From contig SAXG01000024.1 of NCBI GenBank assembly GCA_012932865.1, positions 434,001 through 498,000 on the forward strand: a stretch of DNA of 64,000 nt, given 5' to 3'. Every line of letters begins with the position of its first letter. The stretch's first letter is position 1. The notes below the pieces were generated by a model, which was given only the letters and a program-made list of their open reading frames with translations, made no database searches and had not been told where the DNA came from. Both the position numbers and the translations under genes were made by a program. This DNA comes from Amylostereum areolatum. Its lineage: Eukaryota > Basidiomycota > Agaricomycetes > Russulales > Stereaceae. Below are positions 1 through 13,130 of this stretch, in pieces.

Positions 1-1402
1 AATCACCTTGGATGGCATCCAAATCCACAGCCTCCTGATAGTAGACAATAGCCTGTTCCAGATCTTCTATTTTCCGAAGGACATCATAACGGTCAAGAAG
101 TGCATTTGCAAGGTTGTTCAGAGGTATAACTCGGTGAGGTTCCCCTGGAGGCTGCATGTCTAGAGTCTCCTGAAAATAGACAATAGCCTGTTCCAGATCC
201 TCTCTTTGCCCAAGAATTTCATGGCGTGTTGCAAGTGCAAAGGCAAGATCACTTAAGGATACAGTCCGGCTAGGATGACCATGGGGACATAACATCAGAG
301 CCTCCTGATGAAATCTGATAGCCTGTTCTAAATCATCTATCTGCCCAAGAATTCGATGACGTATCCAGATTGCACTTCCAGCATCATTCAGATAGTTAGC
401 TCTGTCAGGATGGCCTTGGGGGTGCAAATCTAGTGCCTCCTGGAAGTAGACAACAGCCTGCTCTAGATCATCTACCTGCCCAAGTCTGTCAAAACGTGTC
501 GATATTGCACATGCCAGATGTTGCAAGTAATGAGACCGATCAGGATGCCCTGGGAGGTGCAAATCTAGAGCCTCTCGAAGGTAGATAATGCCATGTTGCA
601 GATCATCTATACAATGTGTCTTATCATAGATTTTACGCACTGCAAGTTCAAAGTTGTTCAGTGATGCGGGTCGATTGAGCTTGTCTGAAGCACACAGTTT
701 CAAAGCCTCCGTGTGGTAGAACATAGCCTGCAAAAGAAGCCCTTCTTGGCCTAGACGACCATACTGTTTCAGCAAAGCATATCCCAGCGCACATAAACCA
801 AGACAGTCGACCAAGAGCCCAGCATCGCGATAGTCCGTCAAGATTTGTATAGCATCATCGAGATCCTCAAAGTGTCCGTGCTCCCCGAAGTGAGCGAGCA
901 GTGATTCACCCCGAGTTCTTAGATCAACATAGTTTTCAGAGCCGCGCACGGACGATATAGCCTTCAGTTGCAGACGTTGCTGTAGGAGAACAGTGTCCTA
1001 AAGTCGCAGTATTGAACGCGCGTAACACTGGCAAGATATATGTTCACTCACATCACTGTCGTCCAGGTCTTCTTTCTCTCTCGCATCGTATGGGTGCGCA
1101 CGATGGCCGTGCTGGATGTGCTGCTCAACCGTATCCGTGTCCTCCGAGCGAGAATCATCGTGGTGAAGACTGATGGTCGACAATAAAACATGACGTCGGC
1201 GCGACGAGACGCAAGCACATACCTTTTGACTTCAGAACCATCACGGATAGCATCCTGTGGATATAATTGGTACATATCGTGGAAAGGAAACTTATAGAGC
1301 ACGTACCGAGAGACCATCCGAATCCCATTTTCCCGAATCCCGCGTTGGGACGGTGTCTTGATCAGTATCCGACTCTCGAGAGTCTCTCACGATCGATGGC
1401 AT
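1..1402 (-). CDS. TPR-repeat protein, N-terminal part (paralogue of the TPR-CHAT gene at 43.3 kb), truncated by window edge
   Basis: Model: complement of exons 1307-1402, 1223-1254, 1052-1169 and <1-997, with introns of 52, 53 and 54 nt. I chose the ATG at 1402 because the product begins MPSIVRD, matching MSSIVRE of the 43.3-kb gene, and because all three introns then fall at equivalent places with the same phases (0, 2, 0); exon 2 is 32 nt in both genes. Exon 4 encodes a leader (HGHFEDLDDAIQIL) followed by at least five 45-residue TPR units of the form DLEQA(I/V)xxxxEALDLxPxGHPxR. These units are clearly diverged from one another, unlike the paralogue. The C-terminus lies beyond base 1, so whether a CHAT domain follows cannot be seen. 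TPR units normally form a helical scaffold for protein binding. Family assignment is solid; function is unknown. Confidence 0.8.
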
Positions 1403-3510
1403 GTTTGATTGTGTCTTTCTAAATTCACAGGTGAGCTGAGCACGTTAGAGGATCCGACGGTGGGCATACCGAGCTGCGCGATGAAAGATGGACAGCGATG
1501 GTGGTAGTCGTTGAGAGAGAGAGAGCGTGGGAAGACGACGACGTCGCGTCCACTCCAATGCTGCTGCTCCTCATGATGTTTGCCGCCACGCACTCGCTAC
1601 GTCTAGGACATCCGCCTTTCTGTTCATTGATCTCATCCTTGCACGAGCAATATTCCCGTGCATAGTGGTGGTAGCGCCCTTCATCCATACCGAGCGGCCG
1701 CACTGTGCAAATGTACGCGCGCGGCGCAAGCCTATATTGGGGTCAGTGATCAACATCATTCGGACACTTCCCCGATCTATCAAGGCCTACCAACGTGAAG
1801 GAGTCGCCGTGCTGGTTGAATGTCAGGTGGAAATGCGACGGATGATTGTAGACGGCTGTGACTCGAGGTGTGCTCTCCCGCGTTGTTTACTCCCTCCCCC
1901 TTCCGTCTCTTCCTAATCGCCATCTTTCTGGTCTGTGCTGTTTTCGTCCACGGTACTCTGACGCAAGGACCTCCTCTCCGTGTCAAACCATCCCGTTTCA
2001 ACACCTATACCCTCTCCCTGGCTTTGCAATCTCCCCGTGCGACCGCTGTACTCCCCGATCGACTTTTAGACGCGTTTATTTCGACTAGTCTCTTCTCGCC
2101 CTGTTCATACAACCGCACCATGTATACATATGATTATTCGATGGTATTTGTACTTAGCCGTCTTTTTCAATCCAATGCCGTTGGAATACTGGAGTACAAC
2201 TTCGACTTTCGACGCAACCGAGGGTAGTGGATCGTTGGTGTAAAGCACCATGCGTTCGGCGGGGAGACCACACCTTGAGGTATTATGGACTTGCCGACGA
2301 CGCTAAGGTGCGTCGAGACCTTCCAGTCCCGAACACAATGGTAGCTTCGGACAGTCTGTATTGAAATGCCTCCTGCGGGACCGCATGGTTTCTTCTATGG
2401 CTGCAGACAATGTCAGCGGAATCGTCCACGAGCATAACGTTAAAAATACTACCTTCCGAGTACAAAGACGCCATGAGACCGAAGAACGGCGCAGGGCGAA
2501 TGTGAGAAAGGATGCGAGGAGGGAGAGATCGATCGAAAGGACGAGGCGAACCCGATGGTCCTGAGCGAAATCGAGGTGAGGTACGTTCCCTGCCCGGCCA
2601 CTCCGTCTCGGACTGGCTCCTTTCCAACTCCTCCTCGGGGGAATCGGGCACAACCCAATCTTCGATCGAAAGCCTCGTCCAAACAAGGCAAGTCCATGCC
2701 CCGTTTCAACCAGTTGAGAGCGTCGTGGATGGCGGTCGGCCAGGGGGCTCGGGCAGCTAGGACTTCGAACGATCCACCCTAAGGCTTCCCAGCACGGTTC
2801 GGCGGGTGCGGAGGAAGTCCTTGGTCCGTTCGCGGAACAACGGGCATCGAATCGGGGCGGGCGGCGCGTGGCCAGTCTGGGATAGAAGGCGGGAGGGCAA
2901 TGACGTTGGACGAGCTTCGGGGTACCTCCGATGGCAAGGATCCCCGTCCCTCCAAGCTTGCTGTCGGCTCTGGCGGCGTGTCGGCCCAAAGAGAGAAGGA
3001 CGATAGCTGTCGAGGCTGTTCGAGGCGACAACTTCAAGTGGCAAGGTCATGGTGGTGCATCGCCGAGCCTCTCGTGATCCGGATGTACGCCTTGACACGA
3101 GGGCAGCAAGGCATTGCGGGCCGCGGCAAGGCCAGACGTTGAAGAAGGTTATGAGAACAGCCAGCATTGCGGACAGCTATCGTATCTTGGGCTATTGAAA
3201 CGCGTTGCATGGTCGATAGTGGCGCGGACAGAGTTCAAGTCGAATCGCCATGGCGCAAAGGGGGACTGGAAGGCGTCGAGATCTACAAAGTTAAAGGCTG
3301 GGTCAGCCAAGGTCTGCGGTCCAATATGATGCACGATAAATGCCCATATACACACCGAACTGAAAGACTGATGGCCGCCGCGGACCACGAGGAATGGATA
3401 CAGGTCCTCCACAGGAGCAACTCGCAACCTAGCAGCAGTGCCATTGAATAACGATCACGGCGGAAGATATAGGTAACAGACACACCTGACCCCGCCCCTC
3501 TCCTGCATGC
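1403..3510. other. Intergenic DNA upstream of the left TPR gene
   Basis: Apart from the dispersed repeat at about 2300-2985, I see no gene. The stretch next to 1402 should hold the promoter of the minus-strand TPR gene; no clear TATA box is visible there. Confidence 0.4.
2300..2985 (-). repeat. Dispersed repeat, copy A
   Basis: Read on the minus strand, this stretch aligns with 35110-35855 on the plus strand over nearly its full length. Shared blocks include GACAGCAAGCTTGG at the start, TGCCTTGTTTGGACGA, a run around CCAGTCCGAGACGGAGTGG in the middle, TTTCGATCGATCTCTCCCTC, and GACTGG(A/C)AGG at the end. By eye the copies are roughly 75-85% identical. A long minus-strand reading frame crosses it, but the frame is not kept intact relative to copy B, so I treat it as non-coding or decayed. 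Confidence 0.6.
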
Positions 3511-3517
3511 ATATAAA
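3511..3517 (+). promoter_or_regulatory. TATA box of the small secreted-protein gene
   Basis: ATATAAA lies 87 bases before the ATG at 3598, followed by a pyrimidine-rich stretch and an (AC)n tract at about 3552-3569. The layout of TATA, CT-rich start region and short leader is typical of a fungal promoter. Confidence 0.6.
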
Positions 3518-3597
3518 GGGCCCCTTCCCTTGGGGCCTCTTATTCCCCATCTACACACACACACACACTCAGCACGGTCCCCCGAACTCTAGAAGAA

Positions 3598-3890
3598 ATG
3601 AACGCTACCCACTACATTGTCGCCTTCGCCACCTCGATGCTCGTCCTCGCTCTCGCGCACGTCCCCGGTGCACAAGCCCTTCCCAACGGCGTGGAGCTTC
3701 TGGGGTACGTCTCTCGACGGATGAACGCATCCTCCGCATCGTGTTTACTTGGCTTGACAGACGCAACACCGAACAGACCGACGGACGGGGGGGGCTACAA
3801 CTGAAAGAAAGGAGCGAACAAAGGGTGCCGATGTCTCTTGAAGGAATTTGGGGGGTGAGAACAACGGCCTCCGAAGGGACGATTGTATAG
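3598..3890 (+). CDS. Small secreted protein, unidentified
   Basis: Model: exons 3598-3704 and 3761-3890, with a 56-nt intron (GTACGT...TTGACAG), giving about 78 residues. The first 27 or so residues are a convincing signal peptide: a short polar start (MNATH), a hydrophobic core (IVAFATSMLVLALA) and an AQA-type cleavage site. The mature part has no cysteines and no CaaX end, so it is neither a typical cysteine-rich effector nor a mating pheromone precursor. If the intron is retained, a 68-residue alternative ending DGGGYN results. A TATA box 87 bases upstream supports transcription. No family recognised. Confidence 0.5.
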
Positions 3891-6800
3891 GGCTAGGGAT
3901 TGATGTTGTTTATATTGTATTGTATGAGAGTGGAGGGTTGAGAACTTGGAAGGACGGAGTATGTGCCACCAGTCTACCTCAGCAGTCGTCAGCGAATGAA
4001 CCCGAGAACCCGGGGTGACAGTGACAATACGTACAGCCCTGGACCTTCCCTCGCTTTTCAAACAGCTTCCCCAGTTTGTAACCGTCGACTGGCTCGAGTC
4101 AGTCCCAAAGGCAACCATTCAATACTCAGTATCGATATTCTAACGAGCGAAGACAACACCCACGATACCTCTGGAAATAAACCAGTCCAAGACCAGAACA
4201 GGGGTCTTGCCTCGAGGTGGAAGACCCATAAAAACACGCCTGCGACTTTCTCTCGATCAATATGGGCACCCCGCGTACCATCGAACCTTGGACCGTGGGC
4301 CGAAAAGCGCACGCTGATCGACGATGATGTGAGTTTATTGAGGGAGGTCGTCAGCGGCGATCGTGGTAAATAGAACCTGCGAATATGCGAGTCAGGGAGA
4401 GCGTAAGATGTAAAGGATAAGAACAACGCAGTGCGTACTCTCTGCTCCTTTTATATGTCCCGGGGCGGGGTCGCAGCTTGTGTCCTGGACTTCCTGGAGA
4501 GCGATACTCGTTGAGAATGGAGCCGGGTCCTGTTGTGGATGCTTAGGCCCGTGGCGTAGAGAGGTCGAAGTGAGACTACAGCCCGAGACGCAACGACCAA
4601 GGCTGTGGATCACGTCGAATGGGTTTTGGGTGAGAAAGGGTGGCGCGGGTAAGTCTGGGAGGCAGAAGCGAGGCGTAGGTGTGCCCGAACTCGAAGATGC
4701 ATCCAACGAGGGAGTGACGCGCATCCCACTACTTATTTTGTTGCTCGGGACCCTCCCACGTAAGTCATAGACTCCATTGCCCCACGCTGCGCGTTCTGAA
4801 TTTCTGCTCGTAGAGGGTCAGCAACCTTGCGGATGTGCCAGAACGAAGCGAACGTACGACGTAAGAAACTCGGTCAAGCTACCTCCATGCCTTACGCATT
4901 CGCCGTATTATCCTGTGAACCTATCCATCGGGTAGGTCCTCGTAACCCGAAGTTCAATGCAAACGTACCTGCAAGTCACGCCCTCGTGCAAGCCTCGATA
5001 TATCCCACGCGTGAACGTTGGGGAGACCTGTTGGTCTGTGGGGACACGGCGGTATGCGACCGTGGGAGGAGAGTATGATTGCACTTAAAGGAGATAACAT
5101 AAACTAAGAGTCCACCTGGTGAGCAAGAAAGAAGGGAGGTTGTGTGGAAAGACGCACCTCTTTCCCTCTTATACAGCCGAAGTGACGAGGACGCGGCTTG
5201 TCTCAGACTGCCTGCAGTGGCGGCGAGCGCGCGTGGGTTCCAGACTGGGACTGGGGTGCGCCGGACAGGCCAGAGTGGCCCGCCAGTACGGAGCACAACG
5301 GTGGACCATATTGGGTGAGACCTGAATGAGAAGGAACAGACGTAAGCAAGTCGGAGTGCCGTGTAAAGGATCAGTGGGACCCAGTACGACGACGCGTCCA
5401 ATGGTGGCAGGTCTTGGTCCGACGGTCGAGTTTGTATGACCACTTGGGGACAGCCATGGCTGGAGAGGGGTTGACCGTTTCACTTTCACGCACTGGCTGA
5501 TAACCTGAGTGAGCGACATACGAAACACCCTAGGACAGGAAAGGCGTACGATAACACGAGGTGACCTTCCACGATCGTATCCCTGATAATTGTTTCGTTT
5601 TTCTGCCTTGCGAGCATTCGACGATCGTGTTGCAATTCAGGCGCATGAGGGAGAGGATGAGTCGCGCATGGCGACACCCAAGTGCATCCTGACGCTCGAA
5701 AAGGGTTTGACAAGTCCTACCCACCGAGAAACAGGCATTCTTGACGTGGATGTACGTTGAAAGGCATGGTGGAAGAGGAAAGCGGACTCTGCGAGCAAGC
5801 GGGTCAGGAAAGGATGATAGAGCGACCGGAAAATGACTACGCACCTCCAGCGTGGCCCACGGTTTATATCCTCAGAAAGTGCGTCGGTGACTGGTGTCTT
5901 GGACTGCCGACGAAAGCCGCGCGTTGAGGTTCAGACCAAGGGGAGATCGTGGGAGTACGACGGATACGGCCTGCCAGCCCAAACCCCAACGGTGGCGACG
6001 GCAATTTGATAGTTCGTGCCGACCAGGTGAGACTTCTCTGGCACTGTGCTTCCACCGGGGTGGAGGGGGTATATGCTGAGTGCTCCCGTGTTAAGCGTCT
6101 CTACAGGGCCAGAACGGAAAATTCGTTTAGTGGAAGACTGCAGTTTTGGCCTTGCCCTGACGCATATATCGCGGTAAAAAAACGTATATTGTTTGCGTGT
6201 GTCATATTACACGTTGTCTACTTGTACCTGCGCGAGGATAAGCGGTCGAAAAAAGTAACGGAGCGAAACAGACGTACAATCGACAGCTCGAGTGTCCTAG
6301 CCGTGAGCATGCAAGCCACCAGGTGTCCGCCATGACCATCTGTCCACCACGCATTTCAAGCACTATCCTGAAAGAATCGAGGTATTCAAGCCTCTACGGC
6401 AGTATAAGCCCTCGCCGTTCGCGAAAGGAGCCGAGATGAACGCACCTGGAAGGCGATGCCCTCGCCGCCGCACCGGTAGCCCGACTTATCTCTCGCGTTC
6501 AGCGTCACCGCAGTCGCATCCACGCTCGTCTCTTGTGGGGAGACCCCCGATGCGCGGATTAGGATATGTGGAAGGGCCAGGACGGGGTGGAGTTGTCCGA
6601 TCGTAGATTGAACTTTGAAAGGACGGCAATCTCGCTCGTCGAACACCTGGCGGCGGCGTTATTGAGACATGCTGGTCCTCGCGTGGGCTGGGGAAGATGA
6701 GGTGGAGATGGATTCCATGCTTATGATGCTGAGGCGGACTGGCTTGCTGGGGAGATGACACTGACAGGGAGATGAAGGAACGAAAGCAAGAAACGCGGTG

Positions 6801-9800
6801 ACTCACGAGTCACCGCCACGTGCGTTATTAGTCAGCGAGTCTGTCGTCACCGTATTATTCCACCTGCACTTGAGGTGCAGTGGACATCTCGTATCCCTAC
6901 GGCTTGACAGAGCCCCCAGCACAAACCCACACGCACATGTTCTGCCATTTGACGGGGAGGTCCAGGGTTACCACACCGTGCGAGCCTCATCATCGACCCA
7001 AACGCCTCCCCTCAAGATAAACAAACGAGCATCCCAAATCCGGCTCCTCGCGAGTGCTCTACCGCCCATAATCGGTACGTGCCTCTACTCCTGCAACCGT
7101 GCAACGTCTCATCTTCATCACAAACGCAGGAGTGTTCTCTTCAATTGAACCGAACGCGCCCATCACGATCAAGATCCTGATCCCACACCCCGCCGCCGGA
7201 GCGGTGCAAACGCTGGGGGAAAGAGAGTTTGATGTTGTTGTTCCCCGAGAGGGAAGAGAGGACGCCGGCCCATGGGGATCGCACACGGCAGTTCTCCACA
7301 GAGGCGCGGAGGAGGCTCGCAGCCGACGCATATCGCGCGCGTTTCGGGATATGCCTAGCAAACGACGACTGCAAATGGTACGCAATGGTACGCGCGCGGA
7401 GACGTTTCGACGGGCAGAACCGTCTCTTCCAAAGAACGTTTATCTAACCCGTTTGTATTCGACACAGCTCCCAGCACGGATGGAGGTAGTATGTATGTGT
7501 CCGCAGACTCATGATCGCCTCGTACCCACCTCACACGCTGCCCCTCCGTCCAAAAACCCTCCACACATCGTCCCATCTCAAGACGCGCTGATCACCAGCT
7601 ATCCTCGTCTTTCAACCGCGGGAAGACTATCCGCGGTAGGACGATGGCAGCGCTTGGCAGCATCCGCGATGACCGACCCATCTACGAGGGCGCAGCGCCC
7701 CCCAACCCCCGCCATTGCCCACGCCGGCGCCGCAATCTCGAGGACGTGAGAGAGAGCGACGGCCACTCCCCCACGAATGATGAACGCGAACAAGACACCG
7801 TCCGAAACCGTGCGAAGGGGATCGCCAATCCCCACACGCTGCATGGTCCTCCGCCACAAACATCGACGCGGATAAGGAAGTCGGATCTCCCAAACCCACA
7901 AGAGTCCCCCCCACGTATCCTATCTCTCCAGTCAAAGCGGAATCTCGCCGAAACAAACTGATGTCCTTCCTCGAACGAACGGGCGCGGGCTTGAACACAG
8001 CCAACACAACAACGACAACCTATCCTTGCCACAACACCCACCACGGCGTTCCCCGGACGCCATGGATCCGTATCGCATGGGATGATGATGGCGATGGCTG
8101 AGACTGACGGGACGGGCGTCGCCTCGTCTTTCGGAGCGCCAGCAAAGCGGAAGGGTCCCCCCCGCGCCCTCACGTACGCACGCTAGCATATGCCAGTGAC
8201 GCCCAGCCGAACCGTACAAGGCAAACGTGGACCCACAGTCCGTCGCGCACGCCCGCCACACCCCAGCATGCAGCCCGAGCCTCCCCAAAGCGGCAACCCC
8301 ACGAGGCGACGAACGCGCCCACAGCCACTCAGTACTTACTGCATGTCCCCTTCATCCACTGCCAGTGAAGTGCCTGGACCCCGGGCTCACAGGGAGAAGG
8401 TTCAATCATGCTCACTGTTGCGACGCCGGAGGAAGGTGGATACGCGATCCTGTGAGTCCTGGGACCGCGGAAACGACCCTTCCACTCTACGGGGGGGAGA
8501 TAAGCTTCTTTCGTAACCGGTATCGTTCGGTGCTGCTAGTGGGTGCGGGAAGTTGGAGCACACAGTGACACACTGCGCGGATTTTGGGTTGTGGACGGAA
8601 GGGCGTGCAGGGAGCCTACGCGTATGGAATAGCGGTAAGTGGGTGGTGGCGTAGGACAGGACAGGACAGGGCCGGGGGAAGGTCGCTCGATGAGGAACAT
8701 GGTCATCGGAGGCAATGGCGAACGAGCGAATGAGGGCGGGGCGGCTGCCTTGACAGAACTACGACATCCACGCAGCGCCTTGATCTGATACGCTTGCCGC
8801 GAACGGACGAACTCCGTATAAATCCTGGCGCATGTGATATCCAGAACGTCGAAATGGGCATACCCATCGAGCTGAACCTCTGACATCGGCGGCGCACAAT
8901 AGCGAGAAACACGGCCAGGTCATCATCGCAGGACAGGCTAAATCAATTCGTCTCCTGCAAAAAAAAAAAACACGGGCGAAAATCCAGCGAGACAGGAACG
9001 AAATAACATACCACACACCACCGCGCACCGCACGAGGCGTATCTGGTACGGTACATAGTCGATAGTGGCGGGAACACGAGGCAGGCAAAGGCTGAGAAAC
9101 AGACGAGGCACGGGCACGAGGCGCCTGCGCACCCTGCCTTCGCTCCTTTCCCAATCCCCGCCTGCACCTCACCTCCGCCCATCCCCGAATATCCTCGGTT
9201 CGTACGCATGTATGCGCCTTGTCCGCATCCTTCAGCCTGAGAGCCGCTCCGAGAGTGGCATGGAACGGACCATCGCTGACCGATGACTCCTCGTACGTTC
9301 CAAGAATACTACGCCACTTGAGTCCGCCGGGCGCCTTTCCCGTGCACCAAGTCACCAAAGAGTCGTTAGAGCCAAGACCCACCCCCCGCTGAGCGCAAAG
9401 GCCGCAGGTTTACGAAACGCACGCGCACGCGCGCCGCCCGGGCCCAACGACTCGCCGTGCAGCGTGAAATTGGAGCAACCCCCCATCATGCAAATAAGCA
9501 GCGGTCGCCAGCAGGCTCGCGGCGTGCTTGCAGAGGCATTCGGATTAGGAAGAGCGTTCCAACACGAGGCGACGGTGGACGAGCTGAAGGTCCTCGGATG
9601 CGTTTAGCGCACGATCGTCCGTCGCCAGGAGAGAACGCACGCGAACGATAAGTAGCTCGCTTGTCCCGCGCACTCGCCGGCCGTCGTGTCGATGAAGAGG
9701 AGAGGAGAGGAGAAAGGGGCCTGGGCGGACGAGGTGCACCTCGCGCGTCGTCGGTCGACCACGAGGGAGGCGGTGGCCCGATGGCTCGACGCTGTACGTC

Positions 9801-12800
9801 GGATACTCCTACCGCTGTCATACCAGCCCCGTTTCCCCGGGCACGACCTTCCACCTCCACCCCCATGTCTCGAACCCCGCGAGGCTCGATGGCCTCGATA
9901 GCGGGCCACGCGCCATCTAATCGCATCGCAATCGAGCCCCCCACCGCCAATCCCGTGCCGTCATCTACCGCGCGCGACGCCGTCGACGCAATCGATAGAT
10001 GGTGGAGGCGTCGATGTTCGAGAAGGGGGGAGTTAAATGAAAGGGGGGGGAGGAGAGCGAGGACGAAGACTGCGTACCGGTCTTCGACTTCGGCTTCGGA
10101 ACGTGGGGGGACCGCCTTCCTGGACGTGCGCGCAGGCGCAGCGCACCTCCCATTTCACAGAAGACGTCCCAACCACGCGTCGATGCACTGGCAGCAGTGG
10201 GCGCGATGGATCCCGGTGGGTCCCGGTAAATCGCCCTTCCAACGTTACGGCGGGCCTACTGAGATCTTCGATCCGGGCGTGCGCATTCCATCGACCGTCG
10301 AGTTCTTCCTCATCGATCGCGAAGCGTGGGTCCTGGGAGAGATCGAGGCGTAGAGGACGAGATAACCCGTCATACCCATCCTTCACGGGACCGCAGGCGG
10401 TTGTAACCTATGACGGAGGCGTGGCGAGTAGGTCACCCCCGGGACCCTCACCGGCGCCGTGCCATCGTCACAGAATGCGTTCGAAGACCCACGTACGCGG
10501 GGCATGACGTCCAACGCCTGTGAAGGGCCTGTGCGCGTGAGCCATTGGAATGACGACGAGGGGACGAAGAACCAAAAGCTTGACTCTCTCGAATCGCCGT
10601 CTCCATTCAATCGTCCTCTGCGCACGCGGTCACATGGCCGCCCAGCCACTCGCCCTCGCGCTTCGCCAGGATCCCGCGCCCGCCAACAGCATCCAATGAA
10701 ACAGACCAGGCTCGAGCTCCGGGGGAAGGCCTCGACTGTCGCCTCCCCGCGGCGCGTGCCAGCCGTTCTCGACGAGAATGACGTCCCGGGCCCGCCCTAC
10801 ACCCACGTAAGATGAACGCCCCGTGCACGCTTCGCCCTTCTGACTTCTGACGCCGGTCGACGGAACAAAGGAGGAACAAAAACGCCTGGGAAGACTTGTC
10901 AACAAGCGGCAGCGACGCCCCTCTCCCACCCCGCCAGCAAGAAAGAAGGTGAACGAACGCGCGCGCGCGCGTCTGACGGTCGTCGTCGATCAGATGGCCA
11001 GCGGGATCCCTTCGCCTCTACGCCCGTACCCGCCATTGGACGCACTACTGCCCATCAACCGCAGAACGAGCCTCCTCCCGATTCTTAGGCATGCACAGAG
11101 TAAGCACCATGCCCGATCGCGTCCCAAGCGCGCAAACAGTCGTTTAACCGTCACGCGTCCCTCCGACGCGGGGCGCGCGTCGAAGACTGGAAGTCGAAGG
11201 CGGGTTCGCATGCAGTAGGAGATGCCCGAGCTGCAGCCTCTCCAGGCCCGAACCGTGGTCATTGTAACCTCCTCTGCGAAGCCGGACACCGTCCCGGACC
11301 GGCCGTTCGCGGCCTCCTCGAGTCGGCCAGTTCTTTGTTCTCGCTCTCGACAACGGCGAAGACAAAACCGAAGGCGAGGACGAGGACCGTGGTGCTGCCT
11401 ATGCACACATGGCATAAGGTCGTCCGGCGGGTGCTCCTTGAACGTCGAACCTGCCTTCTCCCGTGCTTCCGCGGGGCGCGTTAAGAACCTGAAGCTTCAG
11501 CTTGAAGCCCCGTCCGCTATCCTTCCCAACCTCCCCACATATACATACGCCCTTTCACCCCCGGGCCTCTTGTCCCCAAGGACGCGCTCCAAGGATCCGG
11601 ACCCGCCCAACCCCCGCTCCGGCGCCAAGTGTGAAGTTGCCGTCCGTGAGCGGGCGTAATTTCGAGAAGGGGTGCGGCGTGGACGGCTCGGTGGAATGAG
11701 ACGCCCTTGAGCAAGACAGAAAGACGAAGTTGGACGACGACGCTGCCCGAGGGATGCAATAATGGGAGAGAGACGACGACGATCCAGAGCGCATTCCGGG
11801 ATCCAGGCCAACGGTCGTCCGAGGCTCGTCGAGGATCCGCGGTAAGTACGGCCCCATAATCGCGCTCCCGTGCGGGATAGGATACCTGTGAGGCGTCACA
11901 TCCATCGGCAGGCCGCGCACAAGAGGAGGCAAAAATGAACTCTAATTCATATCGGGCTGGCGACCCTCGTACTTACGCCGAGTGGTTCCACGATCTACGT
12001 CCGAAATAACGTCCCCGATATCCATCAAGAAGGACGGGCTGCACGCACGCACGTACGCATCCGCTGTAATTGATTCTGACTTTAGCCTACAAACCTCAGC
12101 TCGAAGCCGGCCTGATGACGACGCACGAACAGAAGTGACTCACAACCCACACGTTCAAGTATTCCCGTAGCGTCCCTATGTCTCGCACCGTCCGAGAGAG
12201 AACCCCACTCCAGTCGTCGCGATTCAGACCATTCTCGCCTAACGCTCCAGGAAGTGATTGAGCGCGGTTGGGATAGGAATGCTAGAAATTCGTGAGCAAT
12301 GAAATAACCGATGAACAGAGGGAAACCAGTACGCATACAACACGGGCCCTAGACTCGGACGAAGAAACCGAGTACTAGAAAGATGTCGTCCAAAACGACA
12401 AGGCGCCGTCGTCGACGACCCGACGGCCACCCTGTGCCAATAAAGTCGAAGTCCCGACCAGTGCAGCTAAAAGCATGTTCCATCGTCAACGTCGAACGCC
12501 AAACCGCAACCCCCCCAAAGCCACAGGAACATCGCAGGACACACCTCGACCGTCCGACGCCCATCCTGAGTATCCTCCACTTGCGCCCACCCGCGACCCT
12601 CCACCACCCCCAAATCTGCAACCCAACAGCTTCGCCCTGGACCAGACCTCCAACGTTCCATCCCGAGCCCATTTCATTTCCCATCCTCCCAAGCGCCCCC
12701 CAGGGCCAATCGAGCACCCCCCTCCCCCACGCACCGTCGCACCCACAAACGGCGCCCGCCGCGATCCCTCAGCCTGGCAACCCCGACGACGCCCACGGGT

Positions 12801-12930
12801 CCCAGCACTCCATCTTCGGACCAGCATCAGACCCGGGCGCGCGCTATGTAACCGCCCTCGAGAGCTCACCTCAAAAAACCCACCGGAGCTCGAAAGCGAG
12901 ATAGAAATATCAACGATGCTACTTACATAC
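3891..12930. other. GC-rich region without recognisable genes
   Basis: About 9 kb in which no reading frame gives a protein I recognise. It is unlikely to be empty. Exact donor-like heptamers occur on the plus strand (GTAAGTA at 11841) and minus strand (TACTTAC on plus at 8333, 11970 and 12920). A minus-strand acceptor with a long pyrimidine tract precedes base 8949. TATA-like AT-rich islands sit near 4195, 4447, 5165, 5857, 6400 and 8816. Small multi-exon genes on both strands are probable but cannot be assembled reliably by eye. Confidence 0.3.
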
Positions 12931-13130
12931 GGAACATCGGGCCCCGCGAAAGCCTGTTCGAGGTCTCTTGCTCCTGTTCCGACGCCTGATCGCATAGCGG
13001 TCAATATGATACCACGCCTCTGAGCTTCCTGGATCCTGCCGGCGACGTTCTAGTTCTGGCCAGTAAGTCGGCAAGAAAGACGGACGGGACAGCGAACTTA
13101 CATCCATAAAATAAGCACAGCCCTCACCAT
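12931..13130 (-). CDS. Candidate first two exons of an unidentified minus-strand gene
   Basis: Possible exons are 13102-13130 (ATG start, product MVRAVLILWM across the junction) and 12931-13035, separated by a 66-nt intron with a good donor (GTAAGTTC) and a CAG acceptor. Exon 2 ends at another strong donor, GTATGTAAG. The frame stays open across the junction and reads IQEAQRRGIILTAMRSG. Later exons could not be followed into the GC-rich DNA to the left, and no family is recognised, so this is a weak call based on splice signals alone. Confidence 0.25.

Noticed and set aside
2303..3037. A 244-codon minus-strand frame in dispersed repeat A
   Set aside because: The matching frame in copy B is changed by indels and a poly(C) run, so the protein is not conserved between copies.
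3598..3804. Mating pheromone precursor
   Set aside because: The product has a secretory signal peptide and no C-terminal CaaX cysteine, unlike basidiomycete pheromone precursors.
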